A stretch of 55,259 nucleotides of DNA from an uncultured bacterium (lineage in GTDB: Bacteria > Zixibacteria > MSB-5A5 > CAIYYT01), in NCBI GenBank assembly GCA_903903945.1, contig CAIVAP010000244.1, positions 1 to 55,259 of the forward strand, in the 5' to 3' direction. A program made the translations under genes and the position numbers. Positions 19,637-30,063 of this stretch are shown piece after piece; position 1 is the first letter of the stretch, and every line of letters begins with the position of its first letter. The notes beneath the pieces were generated by a model, which saw only the letters and a program-made list of their open reading frames with translations, had not been told where the DNA came from and ran no database searches.

Positions 19637-20750
19637 CGCGTTTTACTGCCTTACCACACTTGCCGCAGAACTTCGAGCCGGGAATCATTTCCGCCTGGCA
19701 GTTGGGGCAAAGCTCCTTGGCGTCCAAGCGAAGTCCACAAAACAGACAGAACACGGCCTCAGAGGGTAATTCCTTGTGGCAGGACGGACAGAAATTCTGC
19801 ACGACCATCTGGTGCCCACAGCGGTAGCAATAGCGTGACTGTTCCGGCGTATCCGTATGGCACTTGGGGCAGGTCACAGTTGCCAATGGCGCCTTTCTCA
19901 ACTCCTGTTGGTCTGGAGAGAAAACTTTGTTCATCATCGTCGGCACCATCAGTCCGACACCTGCCGCCATTCCCATCGTATTGCCCGTCGCGCCGGCAAT
20001 TCCAGAAGTAGCCAGACCTTTTGCCATCTCGAACTTGAAAAACTTGTCCAGATCACCAACCGCTTCCATTCCTGATCGCTGGTCAATCATCTTGCCGACC
20101 TCGTCGGGCGGTGTGATCGACGAAATGAAGAAGTCTGTCAATTCGAGGCCGTACTTGGTGAACTCGCTGGAGACTTCATTCTTGAACTGCGAGGCGAGCT
20201 GCTCGTACTGTCCGGGGAGATCCAAAATCGAATCCAGCTTCTCGCCCAACAGATCGTTCATCCGGGCGACAATCACATCGCGGAGATAATCCTGAATATC
20301 ATCGGTCGTATACAACGCCTGTCTGCCGACGATCGTATTTAGAAACAACAGCGGCTGGGTAACCCGAATTGTGTACGCCCCGTGGCCGCGCAACCGTACA
20401 AGCCCGAGCTTGCTGTCCTCAAAAGTCACCGGGTCTTTGGTGCCCCATTTGAGACTCGTAAAGACTTTCAGATTGACAAAATAGACCTCAGCCCGAAACG
20501 GCGAGTTAAACCCAAACGGGAACGAAAGCAGCCGGGTCAAAATCGGAACGTTCAGAGTTGAAAGCGTGTGCCTGCCAACGCTGAAAGAGTCGCAGGCATG
20601 TCCATCCTTGAAAAATATCGCCATTTGGCTGTCGCGCACGATCAGTTGCGCGCCGAGCTTGAAGTCCGCTGAACCATGCTGCGGTAGGCGGAAAAGCATT
20701 TCATCTCCGCTTTGATCCAGCCACTCGATGATTTCGATCATTAATGACAT
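19617..20750 (-). CDS. SPFH domain/zinc-ribbon protein (virion core protein/YdjI-like)
   Basis: SPFH-like N-term; C-term repeated CPKCHTDTPEQSRYCYRCG, CPSCHKELPSEAVFCLFCG, CPNCQAEMIPGSKFCGKCG. Confidence 0.85.
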   Translation of the reverse strand: MSLMIEIIEWLDQSGDEMLFRLPQHGSADFKLGAQLIVRDSQMAIFFKDGHACDSFSVGRHTLSTLNVPILTRLLSFPFGFNSPFRAEVYFVNLKVFTSLKWGTKDPVTFEDSKLGLVRLRGHGAYTIRVTQPLLFLNTIVGRQALYTTDDIQDYLRDVIVARMNDLLGEKLDSILDLPGQYEQLASQFKNEVSSEFTKYGLELTDFFISSITPPDEVGKMIDQRSGMEAVGDLDKFFKFEMAKGLATSGIAGATGNTMGMAAGVGLMVPTMMNKVFSPDQQELRKAPLATVTCPKCHTDTPEQSRYCYRCGHQMVVQNFCPSCHKELPSEAVFCLFCGLRLDAKELCPNCQAEMIPGSKFCGKCGKAVKRDDTGQS

Positions 20751-20983
20751 AGTCTCTCCCCAAAAATGTTACCGGTTATGCCTGCTTAAGAAGATCGTCA
20801 AAGATTGAAAGTGTCTTGAATCGCTTGTCCGCATTGGCGTGTTTTCCTGCGAAATGCGGAACCCAACACCTGATTCAATTGTTCTTAAAGAACAAATCCT
20901 GAACGTGCAGATCACGTACGACTCTGGATGTAGATGAAGACCGTGCCAAAAGGGCACTTGATAACTGACAAGGAGTAACGAGT

Positions 20984-21475
20984 ATGATGATTTCTGAAAC
21001 AATGGCGGCGAAGTTGAACCAGCAAGTAAAAGAGGAGTTCTTCTCCTATTGGACCTACCTTGCCATGGCATACCGGTTCGAATCGATAGGTCTGAAGGGA
21101 TTCGCCAAGTGGTATCAGCTCCAGGCGGACGAGGAAAAGGGTCACGCGCTGAAAATCGCCGGCTATCTGATCGAGCAGGGAGCCGATGTCAAGCTAACGG
21201 CGCTCGACAATCCCAAAACCGATTATGCTTCGGCACAGGAAATTGTGCAGGTCACCGTCGAACACGAGAAAAAGATCACGCGACTAATTCACGAACTGAT
21301 GGCACTGGCCAACAAAGAAGATGACTTCGCTACCGCCAGCTTCCTGGGTTGGTTCGTTGATGAACAAGTTGAGGAGGTTTCGATCGCTCAGCAGTTGTTA
21401 GATATGGTCAAACTTGCGAGTGACAAAGTGCAGCTTATGCTCATGGAGAATCGCATCTTCACGCTGCGCGAGTAG
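20984..21475 (+). CDS. ftnA: Ferritin
   Basis: MAAKLNQQVKEEFFSYWTYLAMAYRFESIGLKGFAKWYQLQADEEKGHALKI ... FLGWFVDEQVEEV ferroxidase signature. Confidence 0.95.
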   Translation: MMISETMAAKLNQQVKEEFFSYWTYLAMAYRFESIGLKGFAKWYQLQADEEKGHALKIAGYLIEQGADVKLTALDNPKTDYASAQEIVQVTVEHEKKITRLIHELMALANKEDDFATASFLGWFVDEQVEEVSIAQQLLDMVKLASDKVQLMLMENRIFTLRE

Positions 21476-21523
21476 CATTAACTTCGCACGAAGATGCCAC
21501 ACGCCTGGCGATAAACGTGAAAG

Positions 21524-21547
21524 CGGCCACCTAACCGGCCGTTTTCT
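21524..21547 (+). terminator. Rho-independent terminator after ferritin
   Basis: CGGCC-acctaacc-GGCCG followed by TTTTCTT. Confidence 0.65.
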
Positions 21548-21662
21548 TCATATCACACAACAACGCCATGAAGCGACCCAAACACTCCCCAACAGTAACT
21601 CCTGTGATTACGTTTGACTAATAGCCATGATTACTTACCTTCTCGCCAAACTTGATTGATCG

Positions 21663-23186
21663 ATGATTACTAAGATACTGATTGCCAACCGAGGCGAAAT
21701 CGCCATCCGCATCATCCGTGCCTGCCGTCATCTCGGCATTGGTAGCGTGGCGGTCTTCTCGGATGCCGATCGCGGCGCGCTACATGTGAGCATGGCGGAC
21801 GAAGCCTATCATATCGGCAAGTCCCCGGCCTCACAAAGTTATCTTGTCGGCGAAAAGATTATCGCGGTTGCCAAACAAGCCGCTGCCGATGCTATCCATC
21901 CCGGCTACGGTTTTCTCGCGGAGAATTGGCGTTTTGCGCAGTTGGTTGCCGACGCGGGACTGATCTTCATCGGTCCTCCCGCAGAAGCCATCAGATTGCT
22001 CGGCGACAAACTCGAAGCCCGCGCGCTGGCCGAGAAAGCCAAAGTGCCTGTCATTCCCGGCGGAGCGGTGCATCCCGATGATCTTGCCCACGCTAAAGCG
22101 TTCGCCAAAAGGTGCGGCTACCCGGTGCTGGTTAAAGCTGTCGCCGGTGGTGGCGGCAAGGGCATGCGCATTGTCCAAGAGGCGAACGAACTGGCTGCCG
22201 CGCTAACAGCTTGCGGCAGCGAGGCGAAGTCGGCATTTGGTGATGATCGCGTCTTAGTCGAGAAATATGTTACTCGACCGCGCCATATTGAGATTCAAGT
22301 CGCTCGCGATCGCTTTGGCAAGAGCGTCTATCTGGGCGAGAGAGAGTGCTCCATCCAACGGCGGCATCAGAAGTTAATTGAAGAAGCGCCATCGGTTTTT
22401 GTCGATGAGCCGCTTCGTCGCACGATGGGTGAAGTCGCACTCAAAGCAATTGCGGCAGCCAACTACGAAAACGTCGGTACGGTGGAATTCCTTGTGGACG
22501 CCGACCGCAAGTTCTATTTCCTTGAAGTCAACACGCGCCTACAGGTCGAACATCCTGTTACCGAATTGGTGACCGGAATCGATTTGGTGAAAGAGCAAAT
22601 CCGAATCGCTGCCGGCGAAAAGTTGTCGTCTACGCAGGATCAGATCAGGATCAAAGGTCACGCGCTCGAATGTCGTATCTGCGCGGAAGACCCCGGCAAC
22701 GATTTCTTGCCCAGCGCGGGACGCATCTACAGTTATCGCGCGCCCTCCGGTCCGGGTGTCCGCGTTGATTCCGGCGTTGTGGAGAATTCCGAAGTGCCGC
22801 CTTACTATGACTCATTGTTGGCGAAGCTTGTGACCTACGGCGCCACGCGGTCGGAGGCGATCGAGCGGATGCGTCAGGCGCTTGCAGAATTCCGCATTGC
22901 AGGGGTTGGGACAAACGTCTGTTTCCACGAGTCGGTCATGGAGCACCCAGAGTTCCTTGCCGGCAGACTTACAACCAACTTTGTCGCCGATCACTTCTCC
23001 GGCGGACGTTGCACCGGCCCGGCTGACGCACATCTAACTGAAGCAGCCGCTGTAGCGGCTGCGCTATACCACTATTATGATTCGAAACGGATCAAACAGA
23101 TCAACCCTGCTGCAATGCCAAGTTCCCGCTGGGGCGCTTTGGCCAGAACTGATGGCTTGCGTAACGACCGTAGAGGCAAGCCATGA
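21663..23186 (+). CDS. accC: Acetyl/propionyl-CoA carboxylase biotin carboxylase subunit
   Basis: KILIANRGEIAIRIIRACRHLGI, KAVAGGGGKGMRIV, ERECSIQRRHQKLIEEAPS, FLEVNTRLQVEHPVTEL. Confidence 0.95.
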   Translation: MITKILIANRGEIAIRIIRACRHLGIGSVAVFSDADRGALHVSMADEAYHIGKSPASQSYLVGEKIIAVAKQAAADAIHPGYGFLAENWRFAQLVADAGLIFIGPPAEAIRLLGDKLEARALAEKAKVPVIPGGAVHPDDLAHAKAFAKRCGYPVLVKAVAGGGGKGMRIVQEANELAAALTACGSEAKSAFGDDRVLVEKYVTRPRHIEIQVARDRFGKSVYLGERECSIQRRHQKLIEEAPSVFVDEPLRRTMGEVALKAIAAANYENVGTVEFLVDADRKFYFLEVNTRLQVEHPVTELVTGIDLVKEQIRIAAGEKLSSTQDQIRIKGHALECRICAEDPGNDFLPSAGRIYSYRAPSGPGVRVDSGVVENSEVPPYYDSLLAKLVTYGATRSEAIERMRQALAEFRIAGVGTNVCFHESVMEHPEFLAGRLTTNFVADHFSGGRCTGPADAHLTEAAAVAAALYHYYDSKRIKQINPAAMPSSRWGALARTDGLRNDRRGKP

Positions 23187-23707
23187 AATATCTGGTGACC
23201 ATCAACGACCTACCTCTGACAGTTGATATTTCCGAGCAGGCGGATGAACTTCGAGTCATGGTCGACGGCAGACTTATCGCCAGTTCAGTAGTCACAGATA
23301 AGGAGCACAACCGCATGTCGATGTTGCTTGATGCCCGGTCTTTCGATGCTGAGGTTTATCGCAGCAATGGCGTAACTTCCGTCTTGCTGGCCGGCAGAGA
23401 ATTCCCTTGTATTGTCGAAGATGAACGGCTGGTGTTGATCCGCAAGGTTGTTGGTCTGACCACAGCCGGTCAAAACACCGTGGTCAAGGCGCCGATGCCG
23501 GGTCTGATCGTGCGGCTGTTAATAAACGTCGGCGATACCGTCACGAAGGGGGAGAGATTGTTAATTGTCGAAGCGATGAAAATGGAGAACGAATTGAAAT
23601 CGCCCATTGCCGGAAGGGTCAAGGAAATCCACGTCGCCGTCGGACGCCCGGTCGACAAAGGCCAGGTCCTCGTCACATTATCAGGTCATGACCAACAAAT
23701 TCCATAA
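23183..23707 (+). CDS. Biotin carboxyl carrier-like protein
   Basis: [49 protein letters not shown] biotinyl domain; 4-bp overlap with the upstream gene. Confidence 0.93.
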   Translation: MKYLVTINDLPLTVDISEQADELRVMVDGRLIASSVVTDKEHNRMSMLLDARSFDAEVYRSNGVTSVLLAGREFPCIVEDERLVLIRKVVGLTTAGQNTVVKAPMPGLIVRLLINVGDTVTKGERLLIVEAMKMENELKSPIAGRVKEIHVAVGRPVDKGQVLVTLSGHDQQIP

Positions 23708-25241
23708 TCAGGACGATCGGTCCGGGTTTGACTACCGCGATAAACTCGGAGACCCCGGCGAATTCCCATACACGCGCGGCATCTATCCCGGCATGTACAC
23801 CGACCGCCTCTGGACAATGCGCCAGTATGCCGGGTTCGCGAGCGCGCGCGAATCGAATTTGCGCTATCGTTATCTTCTCGAACACGGGCAGACCGGCCTG
23901 TCGGTGGCATTTGATCTACCTACTCAGATCGGCTATGATTCCGATCATCCAATGGCCCAGGGCGAAGTCGGCAAGACCGGCGTTGCGATTGACACGCTTG
24001 CCGACTTTGAACTACTGTTTGAAGGTATTCCGCTCGACAAAGTCTCAACCTCGATGACAATCAACGCCACCGCCGCGATTTTGCTTTGCATGTACATTGC
24101 GGTAGCCAGCAAACAGGGGGTGTCAGAATCGCAAATCACCGGCACCGTGCAGAATGATATCCTCAAAGAGTTTATTGCGCGCGGCACGTACATCTATCCG
24201 CCGAAACCATCCATGCGTTTGGTTACTGATATTTTCGCCTATGCCGGAGCCAATCTCCCGCGCTACAATACGATTTCGATATCCGGCTATCATATTCGCG
24301 AGGCGGGCGCTACGGCCGTTCAGGAGGTTGCCTTTACGCTTGCCAATGCCATCGAATACGTCTATCACGCGGTGCGTGCCGGACTCGCAGTAGACGACTT
24401 CGCCCCAAGACTTTCTTTCTTTTTCTGCGCGCAACAGAACTTGCTCGAAGAGGTCGCTAAGTTCCGCGCCGCGCGCCGCATCTGGGCAAAGATTATGAAA
24501 CAACGTTTTGGCGCCAAGAATCCCGCTTCTATGATGCTCCGTTTTCACACTCAGACCGCCGGTGTCTCGCTGACAGCGCAACAGCCCGAAGTCAATACTG
24601 TACGCACAACTCTGGAAGCGCTCGCTGCTGTGCTCGGTGGCACGCAGTCTCTTCACACGAATGCCCACGATGAAGCGCTGGCCTTGCCGACAGCCGAATC
24701 AGCGCAGTTGGCATTGCGCATCCAGCAGATTCTGGGTTACGAAACCGGCCTTGCCGATGAAGTCGACCCACTCGCCGGCAGCTATTATCTCGAAGCCAAG
24801 ACTGACGAGATCGAGACTGCTGTCTTGGAATACTTGAAACGGGTGGACGTTTTAGGCGGCTCGCTGAGAGCAATCGAAGAGGGTTTCTTCCAGAAGGAGA
24901 TTCAGTCGTCGGCATACGATTTTCAACGGCAGGTTGAGAAAGGCGAGCGCGTCATCATCGGCGTCAACAAGTTCCGCACCGACGATAAAGTCGAAGTACA
25001 AGTCCAGAAGCTTTCTGCGAATATCTGCGACGAGCAGATTGCGCGACTAACAGCAGTCAAATCCCGTCGCGATGCCGATGCTGTCAATCGCGCCCGGCAT
25101 GATTTGACGGCAGCCGCCACGTCGAACGACAACTTAATGCCGATCATCCTTCGCTGTGTCGAATCCTACGCTACGGTAGGGGAGATATCCGATACTTTGC
25201 GCTCCGTCTGGGGCGAATATCGCGAGTCGGTAATACTGTAG
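23688..25241 (+). CDS. Methylmalonyl-CoA mutase catalytic (N-terminal-type) subunit
   Basis: [88 protein letters not shown]; no B12-binding domain. Confidence 0.95.
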   Translation: MTNKFHNQDDRSGFDYRDKLGDPGEFPYTRGIYPGMYTDRLWTMRQYAGFASARESNLRYRYLLEHGQTGLSVAFDLPTQIGYDSDHPMAQGEVGKTGVAIDTLADFELLFEGIPLDKVSTSMTINATAAILLCMYIAVASKQGVSESQITGTVQNDILKEFIARGTYIYPPKPSMRLVTDIFAYAGANLPRYNTISISGYHIREAGATAVQEVAFTLANAIEYVYHAVRAGLAVDDFAPRLSFFFCAQQNLLEEVAKFRAARRIWAKIMKQRFGAKNPASMMLRFHTQTAGVSLTAQQPEVNTVRTTLEALAAVLGGTQSLHTNAHDEALALPTAESAQLALRIQQILGYETGLADEVDPLAGSYYLEAKTDEIETAVLEYLKRVDVLGGSLRAIEEGFFQKEIQSSAYDFQRQVEKGERVIIGVNKFRTDDKVEVQVQKLSANICDEQIARLTAVKSRRDADAVNRARHDLTAAATSNDNLMPIILRCVESYATVGEISDTLRSVWGEYRESVIL

Positions 25242-25400
25242 CGGCAACCCTTGCGGTTGCCTTCAGGGCTTCAGTTCGAGCGTGCATCAAGCGGTCTCTT
25301 CCTCAACCAAACAATCCGCTTTCTGCTTGACAATCAGGGTTCGGACTCCCAGATTGACACTGTACCGATGTATTGGAATCCTGTTGTCCGGGAGGATAAA

Positions 25401-27929
25401 ATGTTTCGCCGATTCGCTTTCATGACAGTTCATGTGGTTCTGTTGGTGTCGCTCCTGACACTCGCTGCCGTCGCAGACAACCAGTCTCTCACAACTCAAC
25501 GCCTCAATCAGATGCCATTGGCGTTCACCAAGAATATGGGTCAGTGGGATGACCGTGTCTTGTTCCGTGCCAACGCCGATGGGGCGACGATGTGGTTCAC
25601 CAAAGAAGGGATCACCTATCAATTCACCCGCCACGTTGCTGGTCATTCCCGCGAAGGCGGGGATCCAGCCTCCGTAGGGGTAGCCCCACGTGGCTACCCA
25701 CGCGAGGGCAACCACATGGGGTTGCCCCTACACGATCCTGACGACCGTGATTCTATCGAAACGCTCGTCCTTACCGCCAAATTCGTCGGCGCAAATGCAA
25801 ATCCCGAAGTTGTCGCCGAAGGGCAAATGGAATACAAATGCAACTACTTCCTCGGCAATGATCCGTCGAAATGGCATACCGATGTGCCCAACTACGAAGC
25901 GATTACGCTTAAAGACATCTACCCCGGCATCGACCTGAAATACTCTGGCGACGGCAAAGGTCAGGCGGCGTATGAGTTCATGGTTGCGCCGGGAGCGGAT
26001 ATGGCGCAGATCAAGGTTGAATACGAGGGAGCAGAAGAAACTTCGATTGATTCCGACGGCAGAATGACTGTACGAACCAAATGGGGCGACATGATCGCAG
26101 GACTAAAGTCTCCTACGAGTGGCGCCCCGTCTGGTTCCTGTGCGTGGTGGACGTCCCCGTCTACCACGTTGCCGCAAGACTTGGCGCACGGGGACGTACG
26201 CCAAGCACGGGCGTTTCCGGGCACTTCGTCAGTCGAGTTGGTTTACAGCACCTACCTCGGTGGGGATAACTACGATGATGGATGGCGCATCGCGGTCGAT
26301 GGCAGCGGTAGTGCCTACGTAATGGGCGAGACTCGGTCTTCCAACTTCCCGACTTTGAATCCCTATCAGTCGACGTATCAAGGCGGAGGAACTTATGGAG
26401 GTGATGTTTTTGTGACCAAGCTCTCCAGTTCCGGCGACAGCTTGATCTACAGCACCTACCTCGGCGGGGGAAGCAGCGATTGGGCAGGGAGCATCGCCGT
26501 CGATGGCAGCGGTTATGCCTATCTGACGGGCGAAACTTATTCTTCCGACTTCCCGACTTTGAATCCCTATCAGACGTTTCAAGACAGCTCAGATGTTTTT
26601 GTGACCAAGCTCTCCAGTTCTGGCAACAGCGTGATCTACAGCACTTACCTCGGAGGGGGAGACTACGATAAAGGTGTGGGCATCGCGGTTGATGGCAGCG
26701 GTTATGCCTATGTGACTGGCTTGACCGGGTCTTCCGACTTCCCGACTGTGAATCCCTATCAGGCGACCTATCAAGGGGGAGGCGATTATTGGGGTGACGC
26801 TTTTGTGACCAAGCTCTCCAGTTCCGGCAACAGTCTGATCTACAGCACCTACCTCGGCGGGGGAAGCGACGATGATGCAGAAGGCATCGCAGTCGATGAC
26901 AGCGGCAACGCCTATGTGACGGGCCAGACTTCTTCCTCCAACTTCCCGACTGTGAATCCCTATCAGACGTATCAAGGCTCTAACGATGTTTTTGTGACCA
27001 AGTTATCATATTCCGGCAACACTCTGATCTACAGCACCTACCTCGGCGGGAGAAGCAGCGATTGGGGATACGGCATCGCGGTGGATGGCAGCGGCAATGC
27101 CTATGTGACGGGCCGGACTGGTTCTTCCAACTTCCCGACTTGGAATCCCTATCAGACGTATCAAGGCGGCGGGTTCTTTGGCTGGGACGCCTTTGTGACC
27201 AAGCTGAGCGATGCCGGCAACAGCCTGATTTACAGCACCTACATCGGCGGGGGAAACGACGATTATGGATACGGCATCGCGGTCGATGGCAGCGGCAATG
27301 CCTATATAACGGGACAAACCTATTCTTCCGACTTCCCGACTTTGAATCCCTATCAGACGAACCAAGACACAACTGATGCTTTTGTGACCGAGCTCTCCAG
27401 TACCGGCGCCAGCCTGATCTATAGCACCTACCTCGGCGGGGGAGACAGGGATTATGGATACGGCATCGCGGTCGATGGCAGCGGTTATGCCTATGTGACG
27501 GGCTCCACTTCTTCCTCCAACTTCCCGACTTTGAATCCCTATCAGGGGACGTTTCAAGGCGGCGGATACTATGGTGATGCTTTTGTGACCAAGCTCTCCG
27601 CTGATGCAGCGAACGACGTATCTGATGAAATAACTCCCGTCACGCTTCCGGAGAAACCGGCTCTCGATCAAAACTATCCCAATCCTTTTAATCCGAGCAC
27701 AAAAATCGGTTTCGACCTTCCCAAACCATCATTTGTTTCTCTGGATATCTTTGATGTCTTGGGTCGCAAGGTGACAACCTTGATAAACGAGCAGCTGACG
27801 GCTGGAAGCAAGCGAGTCCAGTGGGACGGCAGGGACAACATAGGAGCGGAAGTAGCATCTGGGGTCTATTTCTACCGGCTACGAATTGGTGATCATGTTG
27901 AAGTCAAGAAGATGGTGCTGCTGAAATGA
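25401..27929 (+). CDS. SBBP (beta-propeller) repeat secreted protein with type IX-like C-terminal sorting domain
   Basis: Signal peptide; repeated LIYSTYLGGG...GIAVDGSGNAYVTGxTxSSxFPT.NPYQ; C-term LDQNYPNPFNPSTKIGFDLP...GVYFYRLRIGDHVEVKKMVLLK; GGAGG SD before 25401. Confidence 0.92.
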   Translation: MFRRFAFMTVHVVLLVSLLTLAAVADNQSLTTQRLNQMPLAFTKNMGQWDDRVLFRANADGATMWFTKEGITYQFTRHVAGHSREGGDPASVGVAPRGYPREGNHMGLPLHDPDDRDSIETLVLTAKFVGANANPEVVAEGQMEYKCNYFLGNDPSKWHTDVPNYEAITLKDIYPGIDLKYSGDGKGQAAYEFMVAPGADMAQIKVEYEGAEETSIDSDGRMTVRTKWGDMIAGLKSPTSGAPSGSCAWWTSPSTTLPQDLAHGDVRQARAFPGTSSVELVYSTYLGGDNYDDGWRIAVDGSGSAYVMGETRSSNFPTLNPYQSTYQGGGTYGGDVFVTKLSSSGDSLIYSTYLGGGSSDWAGSIAVDGSGYAYLTGETYSSDFPTLNPYQTFQDSSDVFVTKLSSSGNSVIYSTYLGGGDYDKGVGIAVDGSGYAYVTGLTGSSDFPTVNPYQATYQGGGDYWGDAFVTKLSSSGNSLIYSTYLGGGSDDDAEGIAVDDSGNAYVTGQTSSSNFPTVNPYQTYQGSNDVFVTKLSYSGNTLIYSTYLGGRSSDWGYGIAVDGSGNAYVTGRTGSSNFPTWNPYQTYQGGGFFGWDAFVTKLSDAGNSLIYSTYIGGGNDDYGYGIAVDGSGNAYITGQTYSSDFPTLNPYQTNQDTTDAFVTELSSTGASLIYSTYLGGGDRDYGYGIAVDGSGYAYVTGSTSSSNFPTLNPYQGTFQGGGYYGDAFVTKLSADAANDVSDEITPVTLPEKPALDQNYPNPFNPSTKIGFDLPKPSFVSLDIFDVLGRKVTTLINEQLTAGSKRVQWDGRDNIGAEVASGVYFYRLRIGDHVEVKKMVLLK
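25638..25733. repeat. Inverted-repeat elements inserted in frame within the SBBP gene
   Basis: GGTCATTCCCGCGAAGGCGGGGATCC followed by GTAGGGGTAGCCCCACGTGGCTACCC-acgc-GAGGGCAACCACATGGGGTTGCCCCTAC hairpin. Confidence 0.75.
26230..27595 (+). repeat. Seven tandem SBBP-coding repeats with alternating period
   Basis: CCTACCTCGG-type repeat marks at 26251, 26455, 26644, 26848, 27037, 27238, 27427; spacings 204, 189, 204, 189, 201, 189 bp. Confidence 0.85.
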
Positions 27930-28327
27930 AACCATCCATTCAGCACATTGCCATTGCCGTCCGCGACATCGAACAAGCAAAACAACTCTACTCCGGTGTT
28001 CTCGGCGTTACCGTGTCGGAAACGACCGACGTCCCCGACCAGAAGGTCAGGATCTGTTTTATCGAACTCTCCAACGCGCGCATAGAGCTTATCTCTCCGA
28101 TGACAGGCAATGAATCTCTAACCCGCTTCCTTGACAAGCACGGCGAAGGCCTGCACCATATCTGCCTTGGGGTTGCTGATCTTGCCGCCGAACTTGCGCG
28201 CCTTAGGCAACAAGGAGCCAGCCTGATTGACGAGCAACCGCGGATAGGAGCGGGTGGGCACAAGATCGCATTTATCCATCCCGGTTCAACCGGTGGCGTA
28301 CTTATCGAACTGGAGGAGATAAGGTAG
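27926..28327 (+). CDS. mce: Methylmalonyl-CoA epimerase
   Basis: IQHIAIAVRDIEQAKQLYSGVLG ... GEGLHHICLGVADL ... IAFIHPGSTGGVLIEL. Confidence 0.94.
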   Translation: MKPSIQHIAIAVRDIEQAKQLYSGVLGVTVSETTDVPDQKVRICFIELSNARIELISPMTGNESLTRFLDKHGEGLHHICLGVADLAAELARLRQQGASLIDEQPRIGAGGHKIAFIHPGSTGGVLIELEEIR

Positions 28328-28424
28328 GCTCTACAGCAGTGTCACTGAAACAACTTCGCGGATACGCTGTGGCTTGACACGATGTCATTCCCCGCGCAGG
28401 GGATTGCTGAAAAACCTCGGAATT

Positions 28425-28569
28425 GTCATTGCGAGGAGTCAGGTGGGAAAGAGAGGGGAGGGGAAATGACGACGAAGCAATCTGCGCGCCCGCATCTGGT
28501 GAGCGTCAATCGAGATTGCTTCGTCGTGCTCCACACCCAGCATCACCACTCCGCACTCCTCGCAATGAC
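28425..28569. repeat. MITE-like element, family A copy 1 (145 bp)
   Basis: Perfect terminal inverted repeats GTCATTGCGAGGAGT ... ACTCCTCGCAATGAC; inner GACGACGAAGCAATCT ... AGATTGCTTCGTCGT; second copy at 50050-50194. Confidence 0.85.
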
Positions 28570-28679
28570 ACGGTCAGGGCTTTTTCAACAGTCCCTTTCA
28601 CCGAGTGTGCCGACCCAAATAGTTGTTGACTTGACTCCGAAAAATCCTACCTTCTCACCCAACAATTTCGGAGGTTGGA

Positions 28680-29042
28680 CTGACTAGTTTCGAAACCTAT
28701 TTCCCTATCTTCTTTCAAATCGTACTGGCGATAGTTATTGGGGTCTGCATGTTCGGCGTTTCCGCTATGCTGGGCAGGCGTTCCAAGAGTCGCGTCAAGG
28801 ATGAAGCATACGAATGCGGCATCGAAGCTACGACTGATACCCGGCATCGCTTTTCCGTCAAATTCTATCTGGTTGCGATCCTATTCATCGTCTTCGACTT
28901 GGAGACGGTCTTCCTCTTCCCATGGGCAGTCAACTACAAACAACTTGGCTTGTTTGGACTGGTCGAAATGGTCATCTTCGTTCTAATCCTTCTGGTCGGC
29001 TACGTATATATCGTTAAGAAGGGAGCGATCAAATGGGATTAG
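28680..29042 (+). CDS. nuoA: NADH-quinone oxidoreductase subunit A
   Basis: [23 protein letters not shown]...[41 protein letters not shown]; apparent CTG start after GGAGG. Confidence 0.9.
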   Translation: MTSFETYFPIFFQIVLAIVIGVCMFGVSAMLGRRSKSRVKDEAYECGIEATTDTRHRFSVKFYLVAILFIVFDLETVFLFPWAVNYKQLGLFGLVEMVIFVLILLVGYVYIVKKGAIKWD

Positions 29043-29524
29043 AAGAGAAGATTCCTGACGGTATAATTCTTGCAACTGCAGAGAAAGTGGTCAATTGGGC
29101 GCGCAAACGGTCGACCTGGCCTTTTGGCTTTGGGCTGGCTTGCTGTGCGATTGAAATGATGTCAAGCTTCGGCCCCAAGTACGACCTTTCCCGTTTTGGC
29201 ATGGAAGTTATGCGCGCCTCGCCACGGCAGGCGGATTTGATGATAGTAGCCGGCCGAGTTTCCAACAAGATGGCGCCGGTGCTTAAACGGCTTTACGATC
29301 AAATGCCCAATCCGAAATGGGTGATCTCCATGGGTGCCTGTGCGTCTTGTGGCGGCATTTTCAACAACTACGCCATTTTGCAGGGCGTCGATAAGATCGT
29401 GCCGGTCGATATCTATGTTCCCGGTTGCCCGCCGCGACCGGAGCAGTTGATCGATGGCATCGTGAAGCTGCAGAAGTTGATCGATCAGGAGAAGCTCAAA
29501 GGCGATTCCAGGCAGAGCGCCTGA
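29033..29524 (+). CDS. nuoB: NADH-quinone oxidoreductase subunit B
   Basis: [65 protein letters not shown]. Confidence 0.97.
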   Translation: MGLEEKIPDGIILATAEKVVNWARKRSTWPFGFGLACCAIEMMSSFGPKYDLSRFGMEVMRASPRQADLMIVAGRVSNKMAPVLKRLYDQMPNPKWVISMGACASCGGIFNNYAILQGVDKIVPVDIYVPGCPPRPEQLIDGIVKLQKLIDQEKLKGDSRQSA

Positions 29525-29562
29525 GTCGAATTGAATCCAGGGACTATAACTGAACTTATTGG

Positions 29563-30063
29563 ATGAGCAACATCACCCGCGAACGAGTTACAGCCCAGTT
29601 CGGCGACAAGATACTCGCAACTACCGAGCACTTCGGTGAGTTGGCGTTTGTCGTCGACAAGTCAACGATTGTCCCCTTGGCGCGTTTTCTCCGTGACGAT
29701 ACCGCGCTGAAATACGTACATCTATCCGATATCACCGCCACCGACTGGCCTGAACGCGAGAAGCGTTTTGAAGTGATCTACCATCTGTACTCCTACGACC
29801 TGACGGAGTACGTCCGATTCAAAGTGCACGTTGCCGACAAAGAATCGGTGCCGACTCTCACCGGCGAATGGGATACCGCCAATTGGCTGGAGCGGGAAGT
29901 GTTCGATCTATTCGGCATACCTTTCGACGGCCATCCCGACTTGCGCCGCATCCTGCTCTGGGATGAATTCGAGGGACATCCGCTTCGCAAAGACTATCCA
30001 TTGACCTACGAAACCCCGCAATTCACATACAACAAAGACCAGCCGCCGGAGGTCATCAAGTAG
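29563..30063 (+). CDS. nuoC: NADH-quinone oxidoreductase subunit C
   Basis: WLEREVFDLFGIPFDGHPDLRRILLWDEFEGHPLRKDYPL. Confidence 0.96.
   Translation: MSNITRERVTAQFGDKILATTEHFGELAFVVDKSTIVPLARFLRDDTALKYVHLSDITATDWPEREKRFEVIYHLYSYDLTEYVRFKVHVADKESVPTLTGEWDTANWLEREVFDLFGIPFDGHPDLRRILLWDEFEGHPLRKDYPLTYETPQFTYNKDQPPEVIK

Noticed and set aside
25244-25260. GCAACC-cttgc-GGTTGC hairpin after the mutase gene
   Set aside because: No T-tract; could be a weak terminator or another dispersed repeat, insufficient to call.
26229-27671. Minus-strand ORFs across the SBBP repeats
   Set aside because: Antisense shadows of a tandem repeat; periodic peptides mirror the sense repeat.
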